This document shows positions 9,524 to 17,777 of a stretch of 64,000 nt of DNA, piece after piece. This DNA is from Casimicrobium huifangae (GTDB lineage: Bacteria; Pseudomonadota; Gammaproteobacteria; Burkholderiales; Casimicrobiaceae), in NCBI RefSeq assembly GCF_009746125.1, contig NZ_CP041352.1, positions 2,402,436 through 2,466,435 of the forward strand, read 5' to 3'. Each line of letters starts with the position of its first letter. The stretch's first letter is position 1. The position numbers were made by a program, and so were the translations under genes. The notes under the pieces are model-generated. The model searched no databases. It saw only the letters and a list, made by a program, of their open reading frames with translations, and had not been told where the DNA came from.

Positions 9524-9703
9524 ATGCCGATGATGATGAAGAGAAAACTCACGTGGAAGCGGCCGCTGTTCTGGCTGATCCTGCCCATCTTCATCATCAT
9601 GGTGTTCCTCGGTTTCCCGATGCCGGTGCCACCTCCCCCCGAAACCAAAGCCGGGCAAGCGCAATCTGCGCCGGGAGCAGCAAAGAAACCGTTCAGGCTG
9701 TAG
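9524..9703 (+). CDS. Small single-span membrane protein, 59 aa
   Basis: A short frame from ATG 9524 to TAG 9701-9703. It encodes a basic N-terminus (MPMMMKRKLTWKRPL), one hydrophobic span (FWLILPIFIIMVFLGF, about 16-31), then a Pro-rich and Ala/Gln-rich tail. Codons are GC-rich at third positions and the protein pattern is sensible, which supports coding. Starts at 9530, 9533 or 9536 are also possible, with no good ribosome-binding site to choose between them. Positive-inside reasoning puts the tail in the periplasm. Function unknown. Confidence 0.5.
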   Translation: MPMMMKRKLTWKRPLFWLILPIFIIMVFLGFPMPVPPPPETKAGQAQSAPGAAKKPFRL

Positions 9704-9742
9704 CGCAGCGCAACTGGATTGACCGCTGGCGCACGGCAAGCC

Positions 9743-10459
9743 CTATTTGCCGGTATCCGCGTGTGCTCGCGCCAGCCATGCTTCGGTGCGCTTCCAGGTG
9801 TCCCGCGTGTAATCGTGGCGGTAGTTGCGACCAGTGAGGTCGAAGCCGTGTTCCGCGTTGTCGTACACGGTCATCTCGAATGCTGCGCCTTTTGCTTTGG
9901 CCGCTTTCTCGATCTCGCGGGCCTTGTCGATCATGCAGCAGTTGTTGTAGGTGTCGGCACCGGCGGCCAGCACCGTCAGCGGCACCTGCATGCGGCCCAC
10001 CAGACCATCAACGTTCTGTATCCACGCGGTGAATGGGTAGACGGCAAGCACGCCAGAAATGATCTCCGTCTGGCCAATGGCATGCGCAAGTGCAGCACCG
10101 CCACCTAGCGAGAAGCCGATGACCGCGACCTTCTTTGACGTGGTGTTGGGCGAGGCCAGCAGGCTGCTCACTGCGTCCTTGAAGTTTTGCGCGGCCGGTT
10201 TGGTTCGCGACAGCATGTCGTTGCCATCAACCAGAAGTACGTTGTAGCCCAGCGCTGCCACGTCCCGAGCGTAAGACCGACGAGAATCCGGCCCGGATTG
10301 GCCGGACATGATCAGAACGGCCGGACCCTTGCCCTGCTTCGCCGCGATTTCCTCGCGAAAGTACGTGGTCTGGCCCAGAGCAGCGTTGGTCGCGACGACC
10401 GATGCCATCGCGAACGCGAAGACTCCGACGGCGATACGCAACGTGCGACGTGTGAGCAT
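9743..10459 (-). CDS. Secreted dienelactone-hydrolase-family alpha/beta hydrolase
   Basis: 238 residues with a signal peptide (MLTRRTLRIAVGVFAFAMAS..., cleavage near ALG, 29). Catalytic triad residues are visible: nucleophile Ser117 in GFSLGG, Asp169 in GADT and His204 in EHGFD. The fold and spacing match dienelactone hydrolases, which cleave lactones or esters; DLH itself uses Cys, this one Ser. The substrate is unknown and a periplasmic location is inferred. It is the same strand as the YCII gene upstream, 143 nt away. Confidence 0.85.
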   Translation of the reverse strand: MLTRRTLRIAVGVFAFAMASVVATNAALGQTTYFREEIAAKQGKGPAVLIMSGQSGPDSRRSYARDVAALGYNVLLVDGNDMLSRTKPAAQNFKDAVSSLLASPNTTSKKVAVIGFSLGGGAALAHAIGQTEIISGVLAVYPFTAWIQNVDGLVGRMQVPLTVLAAGADTYNNCCMIDKAREIEKAAKAKGAAFEMTVYDNAEHGFDLTGRNYRHDYTRDTWKRTEAWLARAHADTGK

Positions 10460-10601
10460 GATTCAACCTCCCGATGACCGCCGCCGCCATCTCAGCGCCG
10501 ACACTTGGAGGCTAGGCCAGACCACGCCCGTTCGCAAGGCTGGGGACGTTACGTGTGCGTTACTTGATGGCATGGCAACTAACACACGCTACCGACCCGA
10601 C

Positions 10602-11153
10602 TCAGAATTTCTTCTTTGCCAGCTTGTCGTGCATCTCATTCACCAGCATCAGCGCGGCCGAGCCGAAATGACTGTGATACTCGGCCAACATCTCACCCTT
10701 GATGATCACCGGGTCGGTTGCGACCAGTTTCTTCGCCTCATCGATATCGGGCGTCGCGAAGATGAACAGGCCGCGCCAGCCATCAACCCCATCGAACGGC
10801 CCGGCCATCACCAGTTTGCCTTCAGCGGCTAGGCGCTTCATGTTGGCGAAATGGCCTTTGAACATATCGTCACGTTCCGGCCCGGCGGGCATCTTGTTGG
10901 GCCCGGTCTTGAGCAGCACGAACACGTAGGAGCGCATTCCGTTTTCGTTGGCCCCGGTGCGCTTGGCGAGTTCGGCATCGAAAGCCGGCGTTGGCGCGCT
11001 GTCAGCCTTTTCGGCGGTGGCTTGCGCCTGCAATGCCAGTGGCAGCGCCAGCAACGCAGTGGCCATGAGCCCGCACGTGACGTTGCGCAGACGATAGGGT
11101 GAACTACCGCTGCATTGCGACGAACGACGAACATTGGTGGCAATTTGCGGCAT
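10602..11153 (-). CDS. Exported YCII-domain protein
   Basis: 183 residues. The N-terminus is basic, then MATALLALPLALQAQA (30-45) acts as a signal peptide. The mature part is a YCII-like domain: YVFVLLKTGPNK, HFANMKRLAAEGKLVMAGPF and DEAKKLVATDPV. YCII proteins are small ferredoxin-fold enzymes or binding proteins with a conserved His-Asp pair; few are characterised, and export is uncommon. ATG 11153 is supported by GGAAAG just upstream; Met30 (11066) is an alternative. Divergent from the gene at 11184 with 30 nt between. Confidence 0.8.
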   Translation of the reverse strand: MPQIATNVRRSSQCSGSSPYRLRNVTCGLMATALLALPLALQAQATAEKADSAPTPAFDAELAKRTGANENGMRSYVFVLLKTGPNKMPAGPERDDMFKGHFANMKRLAAEGKLVMAGPFDGVDGWRGLFIFATPDIDEAKKLVATDPVIIKGEMLAEYHSHFGSAALMLVNEMHDKLAKKKF

Positions 11154-11183
11154 AAACTTTCCAGATCAAAAGGGAGGGATGTG

Positions 11184-11747
11184 ATGGAAAGTACCAGACC
11201 GTGCGCATCGTCCGCATGTCGCACTGCATCAAAGTGGCGTGTCAACCACTTGCTGGCAGCGCTGTTTGCCGCGTTCAGTAGCACGTCGACCGTTTACGCC
11301 CAGCAGCCTTCCCCGTGTACCAGCGCTGCGCACCGCGCCTTCGACTTCTGGCTCGGCGAGTGGCAAGTGCATGGCGCCAACGGCAAACAGGCTGGAACTA
11401 ACGCCATCACCAGTGCGCATGGCGGCTGCGTGCTGCGTGAGAGTTACCGCACACCCGGCAACTACAGCGGTGAAAGCATCAACATCTACGACGCCAGTCG
11501 CAAAGTGTGGCACCAGACCTGGGCGGATTCATCCGGCTTGCTGCTTACTCTTGAAGGCGGGCTGCAGGACGGCAGGATGGTGCTCGAAGGCGGTGGTATC
11601 GCGCCCGGCGGCGGCGTAATCAAGCACCGCATCACCTGGACACCAAACGCCGACGGCAGCGTGCGGCAACACTGGGAAAGCACAGACGCAGGCGGCAAAT
11701 GGACGACCGCGTTTGACGGCAAGTACACGCGCAAGACCACCCCCTGA
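11184..11747 (+). CDS. Exported DUF1579-like protein
   Basis: 187 residues from ATG 11184, chosen because AGGGAGGG lies 5 nt upstream. A signal peptide (WRVNHLLAALFAAFSSTSTVYAQ) precedes AFDFWLGEWQVHG, the FDFxxGxW opening of the DUF1579-like lipocalin fold. Later GGCVLRESY and the final DGSVRQHWESTDAGGKWTTA match the same family, whose members probably bind small hydrophobic ligands. It is a relative of the Tat protein at 2168. The LuxR-type gene follows 48 nt downstream on the same strand. Confidence 0.75.
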   Translation: MESTRPCASSACRTASKWRVNHLLAALFAAFSSTSTVYAQQPSPCTSAAHRAFDFWLGEWQVHGANGKQAGTNAITSAHGGCVLRESYRTPGNYSGESINIYDASRKVWHQTWADSSGLLLTLEGGLQDGRMVLEGGGIAPGGGVIKHRITWTPNADGSVRQHWESTDAGGKWTTAFDGKYTRKTTP

Positions 11748-11795
11748 CGTGACCGGGAGCTCTCACGCGCCCCGCCGTCCCCATAGAATCCGGCC

Positions 11796-12263
11796 ATGCG
11801 CCGGCATGTGCTTCTCTACGGTCTGATCGGCGGCCTGATGGTCGCTGCGCTTCGCTTTGTCGAGTACCGCTGGCTGGTCGTCGAGCACTCACTGGAGCTT
11901 TACGGCGGGATCGTCGCAGCACTCTTTGCCGCGCTGGGCATCTGGCTCGGGCTACGTCTGACCCGACGGACTGATGTCGCGACTGTGCCAGAACCCGCAT
12001 CGACCACGAGCGCCGCAACAACAGCGAGCGGAGCGTCTTTTACGCGCGACCAGGTGCGCGTTGCCGCGTTGGGCATCACGCCGCGCGAGCTTGAAATGCT
12101 GGAGCTGGTCGCCACCGGTCTCAGCAACAAGGAGATTGCCGCGCGCGAGTTCGTCAGCGAAAACACCGTTAAGACACACCTCAGCCGCGTGTTCGACAAA
12201 CTCGGCGCGAAACGCAGAACACAGGCAGTGCAGTTGGCCAAACAAATGCGGTTGATTGCGTGA
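11796..12263 (+). CDS. Membrane-anchored LuxR-type transcriptional regulator
   Basis: 155 residues. Two predicted membrane helices (about 6-22 and 34-54) are followed by an Ala/Thr linker and a LuxR HTH (about 92-150) with ITPRELEMLELVATGLSNKE and ENTVKTHLSRVFDKL. There is no receiver or ligand domain, so this is not a standard response regulator. The short N-terminal hairpin would keep the DNA-binding domain at the inner membrane. Either membrane state or proteolytic release could control it (inference). It may be cotranscribed with the exported gene at 11184 and is convergent with the next gene (18-nt gap). Confidence 0.8.
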   Translation: MRRHVLLYGLIGGLMVAALRFVEYRWLVVEHSLELYGGIVAALFAALGIWLGLRLTRRTDVATVPEPASTTSAATTASGASFTRDQVRVAALGITPRELEMLELVATGLSNKEIAAREFVSENTVKTHLSRVFDKLGAKRRTQAVQLAKQMRLIA

Positions 12264-12281
12264 CCGTTGCGCTGACGTCCC

Positions 12282-13934
12282 CTAGCCTGCACACGCTTTC
12301 GGACGCGGTTGCGTTGCTGCGCACATCACCTGCAGCGACCCGCGATTGGCGCGGTCACTGTTGACGGTGATGCACTTCTCCCACGCCTGCGCTGTCATGC
12401 CGTTACCGCTATCACTGATGTGAAAATCGTTCAGACGGTTGCAGGTGGGCCAATTGGGTGAGGCGCCGTAGCGTGGCAACATTTCGGCAGCGAGATTGGG
12501 ACGGCCGCCCTGAGCTGAAGGTTTGACCGCGCCTGCGTCGGTGGCGCGTCTGCCGGGGCCCGGTGGTAATGCCGATACTGACGGGGCAGGCGACGCCGCG
12601 ACACCCGGCTGGCTGGTGGCAACCAGCGCGTCACCCCGCAGCACGTACGTCACCGGCCCCTTCAGGGTCGGGCAGCAGCGCGGATCGTTGGGACCATAAA
12701 CGCTGGCAACCGCCACCAGTCGTCCGTCAACCACCTTGAGCGCTTCAAAGGATGGGCCGCCAATGCCCGCCAGTTTGCGTGTAACACCCTGCTGCGCCTG
12801 CAGCACCACCATCTGTTGGCCCCAGTTGTTGCCGCCACCGCACCCCTCCAGTGTGTAGGCAGCGATGACCACCGGTCCTTCGATACCCGCCAGGTTGCCA
12901 CTGATGGCCTCGATGGCATCCTCGTGCAGGATGCAGCCGTCCTTGCTGGCGACACCCCGTGCATAAGCAAGCGCCGCGGCCAGCGCCGAGCCTGATGGCG
13001 GCGACGGCTGTGGCGCTGCCGCGGACGCTGCAGGCGCAGGCGGCACGCCGGCAGGCGCGGGTGCGGTAGCCGGCGATGGCGTGTTGCCATTCGCTACTGG
13101 CGTTGACTTGGTCGCTGGCTCGGCGTTGGCGAAGCGGTCGAGCCCGGCGTTTTGCAGCAGGATGGGGACCAGCCGCTGCTTCTGCTGCTCCCAATCCGGC
13201 CGGTCGCGCTCGTCCGCACACGGTTGCATACCGCTCAGGCGATCGAAGCGAAACTGCTCCCCCTCGGTGATGAACGAGGTGTACTGGCATCCTCGCAGCA
13301 GCGCCCCAAAGCCATTCTGGGCGTCGTATTCCGTGCGGACCACGTACGCGGTTTCACCAGCCATCTTTTTCGACCACAGGACATCCTGCCGCACTGTCCG
13401 GAAGGAGCCGGGCGCTTTGAGCTCGCCCTTGATGATCTGGTCGGCTACCTGCTTTGCCTGTCCGTCGCCGGAAAACAGCGATCCCAGCGCGTTGCCGCTG
13501 CCCTTGCCCATGAATGCAGACGCTGCATTCCAGAAAAAGTAACCGGAAACCACCAACACCAAGCCGCCGCCGAGCAGTTGTGCCAGCGCGGTGGCCAATT
13601 TCGACCCACCGCGGACAGCCGGCCCTGCCTGTGCACTCACCGCCGCTGGCTGAGCAAAAGCCGCCGCTGGTGCTGCCGCAGACTGTATCGGGGCATCGAA
13701 ATCGAGGCGCTCACTATCGAGTCGACAGGCAACTCCGGCCGCTCGCAACGCCACGAGATAGCGATCGCCGGTTGCAGCATCGACACCAGATTTGACGCGC
13801 ACATCGCGCCCCGCCAACAGGGCAGCCGCCCGTTCGTCACTAATTTTCATCAGTTGCGCGAGCGCGGTGCGAACGGTGGTCGCGTCGAAACCGTCGAGGC
13901 AACGGCCCTCGACAATCACGCTGAACGTATCCAT
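12282..13934 (-). CDS. Membrane protein with conserved N-terminal cytoplasmic module and Pro/Ala-rich periplasmic part
   Basis: 550 residues. Residues 1-75 (VIVEGRCLDGFDATTVRTAL..., AALLAGRDVRVKSGVDAATG) match a small module I recall at the start of various proteobacterial membrane proteins, with a GKxVxVKxGLDxxTA-like core. A single membrane span lies at about 113-143. The rest is predicted periplasmic, with a Pro/Ala/Ser linker near 275-315 and pairs of Cys (MQPCADERD, DGCILHE, EGCGGGNNWG, DPRCCPTLK). Function not known. It stands alone, convergent with the LuxR-type gene. Confidence 0.65.
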   Translation of the reverse strand: MDTFSVIVEGRCLDGFDATTVRTALAQLMKISDERAAALLAGRDVRVKSGVDAATGDRYLVALRAAGVACRLDSERLDFDAPIQSAAAPAAAFAQPAAVSAQAGPAVRGGSKLATALAQLLGGGLVLVVSGYFFWNAASAFMGKGSGNALGSLFSGDGQAKQVADQIIKGELKAPGSFRTVRQDVLWSKKMAGETAYVVRTEYDAQNGFGALLRGCQYTSFITEGEQFRFDRLSGMQPCADERDRPDWEQQKQRLVPILLQNAGLDRFANAEPATKSTPVANGNTPSPATAPAPAGVPPAPAASAAAPQPSPPSGSALAAALAYARGVASKDGCILHEDAIEAISGNLAGIEGPVVIAAYTLEGCGGGNNWGQQMVVLQAQQGVTRKLAGIGGPSFEALKVVDGRLVAVASVYGPNDPRCCPTLKGPVTYVLRGDALVATSQPGVAASPAPSVSALPPGPGRRATDAGAVKPSAQGGRPNLAAEMLPRYGASPNWPTCNRLNDFHISDSGNGMTAQAWEKCITVNSDRANRGSLQVMCAATQPRPKACAG

Positions 13935-14263
13935 GCCAAAACCTCCGGGTATCTTATTTGCGCCTGTTGGCAGGCAGCCCGTTCAGTCTAATGCAGCCAG
14001 TCTGGCGACGGCGGTGGTTAGTGCTACTTCATCATGCGATGTGTTGGCGGCGAGCGTCAGCACATCGGCTTGACGCCACGGCCTGCATGATTAACTTCAT
14101 CGCTGCGTCGCCGGTGATCCTGTCGGCGTGGCGGCATCCCGCCAAAGGCGTCGCGTCGCATCCACTTGTACACGGCAGTCGCACTAGTCGCGCGACTGCA
14201 CGATGTCCGTAGGCACCCCGTTGCCGGGCAGAGCGCCGGGGTGCCCGGCGGACGATAACGAAG
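13935..14263. other. Intergenic region with a possible HTH-gene remnant
   Basis: No intact gene. On the minus strand, 14215-14040 gives TAVYKWMRRDAFGGMP in one frame and RHADRITGDAAMKLIMQAVA in the next. Joined, these resemble small Cro/YdaS-type HTH proteins, but the frames do not connect and no start is visible. The hairpin at 14212-14245 is also here. Most of the stretch next to 13934 would be the promoter region of the membrane-protein gene. Confidence 0.25.
14212..14245. terminator. Possible hairpin downstream of the phospholipase C gene
   Basis: GGCACCCCG (14212-14220) and CGGGGTGCC (14237-14245) form a 9-bp stem around 16 nt. It lies just beyond the extended stop (14264) of the minus-strand phospholipase gene, where a terminator is expected. 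No T-run follows on either strand, so an intrinsic terminator is not proven. Confidence 0.35.
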
Positions 14264-14304
14264 TTACTCGGCCCGTTGCAGTCGTTCCGCTTCCACCTTC
14301 GCCA

Positions 14305-16278
14305 TCACCTCTTTGATGTAAGCGTCAGCCTGCCCGCGTGTCTTGATCTGCTGAAGCGGCGCACGAGTTCCGCCTTGCCGGCTTCTGAGCCGTCAGAAAG
14401 TTCGATCTCGGTTTTGAGCATGATGCCGAGAATGCCGGTGAGGTAGCCCTGCTCCGGGATTGGCGCCGTGGCGACCAGGGGACGCACATAGCCGGGCGTG
14501 GCCTTCAGTGCGGCTGATTGTGGCGGTGCCGGGTTGTTCAGCTGGGTTGGGCAATTGGTGCGCGCCGACGGCAACAGCAGGTGCAGCAGATTGTTGGCCT
14601 GAGCATCGCGGTCAGTCAGCGGGTTCATCCCGAGCAGTTTTTCCGTCGTCGCAAGCACGGTACTGTGGTCATACACCGTCTGGTCAACGCCGGCACCGAC
14701 CCAGGGCGAGACGATGATGGCCGGCACCCGCACGCCCAGCGTGGTGAACGGAAAGCCGTACTGATTCAGCGTGGACGAGCTGCCATCGTTCGGCGCCGTG
14801 ACCCCGCCTGGCGCCACGGAATCGTAGAAGCCGCCGTGTTCGTCGTAAGTGATGATCAGCAGGCTGTTGTTCCACAGCGGTGAATTACGGATCGACTCAT
14901 AGACGTACTTGATCAAACCCTCACCGCCGTAGACATCGTCCATCGGGTGTTGCGAGGACCCGCCGGCATAACTGCCACTGACCACATTGCCGTAGTTGGG
15001 TTCGATGAAGGTGTACTGGGCGCTGTAGTTATTCTGCAGATCGGCCGCGAAGTTCTTCAGCGAATTCACCGAGAGCAATGTGATGCCCTTCAGCGACGAC
15101 ACCTGTGCGACCGCGCCTGCGATAGAACCGTTCTGCGGATCGTCGGAGAAACTGTTGGCGCTGTCGTTGTATAGCCGGTAACTGATGTTGCTGTTGCTCA
15201 GCGCGTCAAAGATCGAGCCGTGCGGATAGCTAAAACCGCTCACCGTTTCCCAATCTGTCATCTCGGTGGTGCTGGGGCTGTGATCGAGCCCATTGGACGA
15301 CGCGCCATGCACAAAGAAGCGGTTGGGCCAGGTGGGGCCAGGCAGGGACGAGAACCAGTGATCGCAGAGCGTGAAGTTGGTCGCCAGCTGGTACATCACA
15401 GGCAACTGCTGCGCGGTGTTGAAGCAGGCCATGATGTCGCCGATATCCCCGCCGGGTGGCACCGGTCCCTCGGTCGTGCTGGTGGCATAGTTAGCCGCAA
15501 AGCCTGAGTTGTTGATCGGCGGATAGGGACCTCCTTGCGGATAGGTCACGCCCTGGCCACCGAGTTGCTCCACCACGTCGGTGAACTCGTGGCCGGGGTC
15601 AGACGGCATGCTGGTCGGGGCGCCGCTCGCAACGAAGTATTGCTGCCCGTTGTAGCTGTTGCTGTTGCTGGTGATCGCTGCGGTGATGCCGGGGATCCCC
15701 GACATGGCGAGCATGTTGTCGAAGGAATGGTTCTCCAGCATCAGCACAAACACGTTGGTGATGGGGTAGGCGTCGGCAATGGTGCCGGCAGAGAAGGTGT
15801 AGCTGTCGTGCGTGCCCGAGATGGGCAACGTCAGGTTGTAGGCGCCATTGGCCACCGGAATGGTCAGACTGGGCTTGCTGCTGGTCAGTCCGGCACCACC
15901 CAGCCACCAGTTGTTGGTTGTGCCATAGTGGCCCTGCCCGATGTTGAGCAGCGTTGATCCGCTGCCCTTGCTGGTGGTGACGTTGATCTGCACGGTGAAG
16001 AAGAAATTCAGCTCGTTTGGCGTGCCACCACCGCCCGAAGCGGCATATTCATGCGCCGAGCCGCCACTGGACGAATTGAAGGCATTGGCAACCGAAGACG
16101 AGTTCTTCCGATTGGCGGCGAAAGTGATGGTGAACTTGTTCCCGGATTTCTGGATGCTCGGTGGCACGACGTAGCTCTGCCCTGAGGTCACGTTGGCAGA
16201 GTTGTTCACGTAGGTCATGCTGGTGATCGAGGCCGAGTTGTCGGTAATGGTGATCACATTGGTCGAAGGTGAGGACAT
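14305..16278 (-). CDS. Phospholipase C / phosphoesterase (PF04185-type) with N-terminal beta-rich domain; tail probably frameshifted
   Basis: 657 residues as read. Residues 1-166 are a separate Gly/Ser/Asn-rich domain. From about 172 the phosphoesterase family begins: ENHSFDNML (182-190), then LPGPTWPNRFFVHGAS and TYDEHGGFYD, the metal-site motifs of bacterial phospholipase C/acid phosphatase AcpA relatives. No signal peptide is seen, which is odd for an enzyme usually exported. After LVRRF the read frame turns into an unlikely basic tail, while the neighbouring frame gives IKTRGQADAYIKEVMAKVEA... up to TAA at 14264. One indel near 14350-14360 would restore it. GGAG sits 7 nt before the ATG. 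Same operon as the gene at 16317. Confidence 0.8.
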   Translation of the reverse strand: MSSPSTNVITITDNSASITSMTYVNNSANVTSGQSYVVPPSIQKSGNKFTITFAANRKNSSSVANAFNSSSGGSAHEYAASGGGGTPNELNFFFTVQINVTTSKGSGSTLLNIGQGHYGTTNNWWLGGAGLTSSKPSLTIPVANGAYNLTLPISGTHDSYTFSAGTIADAYPITNVFVLMLENHSFDNMLAMSGIPGITAAITSNSNSYNGQQYFVASGAPTSMPSDPGHEFTDVVEQLGGQGVTYPQGGPYPPINNSGFAANYATSTTEGPVPPGGDIGDIMACFNTAQQLPVMYQLATNFTLCDHWFSSLPGPTWPNRFFVHGASSNGLDHSPSTTEMTDWETVSGFSYPHGSIFDALSNSNISYRLYNDSANSFSDDPQNGSIAGAVAQVSSLKGITLLSVNSLKNFAADLQNNYSAQYTFIEPNYGNVVSGSYAGGSSQHPMDDVYGGEGLIKYVYESIRNSPLWNNSLLIITYDEHGGFYDSVAPGGVTAPNDGSSSTLNQYGFPFTTLGVRVPAIIVSPWVGAGVDQTVYDHSTVLATTEKLLGMNPLTDRDAQANNLLHLLLPSARTNCPTQLNNPAPPQSAALKATPGYVRPLVATAPIPEQGYLTGILGIMLKTEIELSDGSEAGKAELVRRFSRSRHAGRLTLTSKR

Positions 16279-16316
16279 GCGCGTACTCCGTGGATTGATT
16301 GCCGATAGACGTCTTG

Positions 16317-16823
16317 TTACTGGCGGACGGTGCCAGGGCCAAACTTGAAGCTGTCGTGATCGCCGGACAGCGGCAGCACCAGCGTGTAGGCGCCGTTTGC
16401 AACCGGAACATCCAGACTGGGCACGCTACTGGTCACGGCACTGCCACCCAGCCACCAGTTGTTGGTGGTTGCGTAGTGCCCCTGGCCGACGTTGAGCAGC
16501 GTGGTGCCGGTGCCCTGCGCCGTCTCGAAGTTGATCTGCACGGTGAAGTAGAAGTTGAGCTGGTCCGGCGTGCCGCCGCCGCCCGAGGCCGCGTACTCAA
16601 AGGCGGTGCCGCCGCTCGACGCATTGAAGGAGTCGGCCACCGCCGTTGTCTTCTTCCGGTTGGCGTAGAACGTCAGCGTGAACACACGTCCGCTCTGTGT
16701 CACGGTCGGCGGCAGTTTGAAGTCCTGGCCGGCAGATACGACCGCGCTGTTGGCCACGTAGCTCATGCCGGTCACAGTGCCGGAGCTGTCGGTGATGGTG
16801 AGTACGTTTTTCGATATCGACAT
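16317..16823 (-). CDS. Free-standing paralogue of the phospholipase C N-terminal domain
   Basis: 168 residues that align end to end, with one gap, to residues 1-167 of the phospholipase gene 38 nt downstream. Shared blocks include YAASGGGGTP, LNIGQGHY/LNVGQGHY and TTNNWWLGG, and well over half of positions look identical by eye. AGGAA stands 6 nt before the ATG. No signal peptide or membrane span. The domain itself is not one I recognise. Roles as a binding partner, inhibitor or carbohydrate-binding module are possible. A recent tandem duplication within one operon is the simplest origin. Confidence 0.75.
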   Translation of the reverse strand: MSISKNVLTITDSSGTVTGMSYVANSAVVSAGQDFKLPPTVTQSGRVFTLTFYANRKKTTAVADSFNASSGGTAFEYAASGGGGTPDQLNFYFTVQINFETAQGTGTTLLNVGQGHYATTNNWWLGGSAVTSSVPSLDVPVANGAYTLVLPLSGDHDSFKFGPGTVRQ

Positions 16824-17237
16824 GCAAGTTCCTTTTTTCGTGGACGAGCGCAGCCGATCGATGCGACCGCTGTGCGTCGATCAATTGCAGGATGATGATT
16901 TGTCTGCCACCCAAGGCAACGACATTGCGTTGGTGAGCGGAGACGGGGCAAATTTAGGCGAGCTTTTCTGCGCCGTGTTGTCCCATTTGCGACCAGTCAC
17001 AATTGAGACTTAATGCGCCAGCGGTCACGCAGATGTCATGACCTCGCTGCTGCCAGTGCGCGTGTTTGCCAAATCGCGTTGATGGGTCACGTAACCGGAG
17101 AATGACCCAAGCCAGTACGCAACGCTGCAACTTTCTGGTGATCGTGCGCCAGAATCAGCAAAATCACCCATTCGAATGACGCGACGACGAGCCGTGTCCG
17201 CTGCAATCGGCACTCCTCAACCACCATCGGAGTTCTC
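16824..17237. other. 414-nt divergent intergenic region
   Basis: Lies between the minus-strand phospholipase operon and the plus-strand DUF4199 gene, so it should carry promoters for both. I see no gene, no strong inverted repeat and no clear sigma-70 pair. The sequence is slightly AT-richer around 16885-17015. Confidence 0.4.
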
Positions 17238-17777
17238 ATGCGCAAAATCGTTTTGACCTTTGGCCTGATTGCCGGCGCCATGCTGTCGGCGATGATGCTT
17301 GCCACCCTGCCGTTCATGGACCAGATCGGCTTCGACAAGGGCATGTTCATCGGCTACACCGGCATGGTGCTGGCCTTTCTGATGGTTTACTTCGGCGTGC
17401 GTTCGTATCGCGACAACGTGGCTGGCGGCCAGATCGGGTTTGCTCGCGCCTTCGTGGTTGGTCTCGCCATCACCTTCGTGGCCAGCGCTTGTTACGTAGC
17501 AACCTGGCAATTCATCTATTACAAGGTGACACCTGACTTCGCCGAAAAGTACACCGTCTACGCGGTCGAGAAAGCAAGAAAATCTGGCGCCAGTGCGGAA
17601 AGGATCGCCGCACAGCAGAAGGAAATCAGCGAGATGATGGCAATCTACAAAAACCCGCTCGCCAACATCGCCATCACCTTTCTGGAGCCACTGCCCGTGG
17701 GCCTGCTGTTCACGCTCGTCACTGCAGCATTGCTCGGCCGCAAGCAATCGCGGCGAAGCACGGAGACGGCATCGTGA
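17238..17777 (+). CDS. DUF4199 membrane protein
   Basis: 179 residues with four hydrophobic spans (about 5-24, 36-54, 70-92 and 139-162). The sequence GMVLAFLMVYFGVRSYRDN followed by GGQIGFARAFVVGL is characteristic of DUF4199, an inner-membrane family of unknown function. A charged, helical loop (AVEKARKSGASAERIAAQQK) lies between spans three and four. GGAG lies upstream of the ATG. Its TGA overlaps the GTG of the next gene, indicating a two-gene operon. Confidence 0.85.
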   Translation: MRKIVLTFGLIAGAMLSAMMLATLPFMDQIGFDKGMFIGYTGMVLAFLMVYFGVRSYRDNVAGGQIGFARAFVVGLAITFVASACYVATWQFIYYKVTPDFAEKYTVYAVEKARKSGASAERIAAQQKEISEMMAIYKNPLANIAITFLEPLPVGLLFTLVTAALLGRKQSRRSTETAS

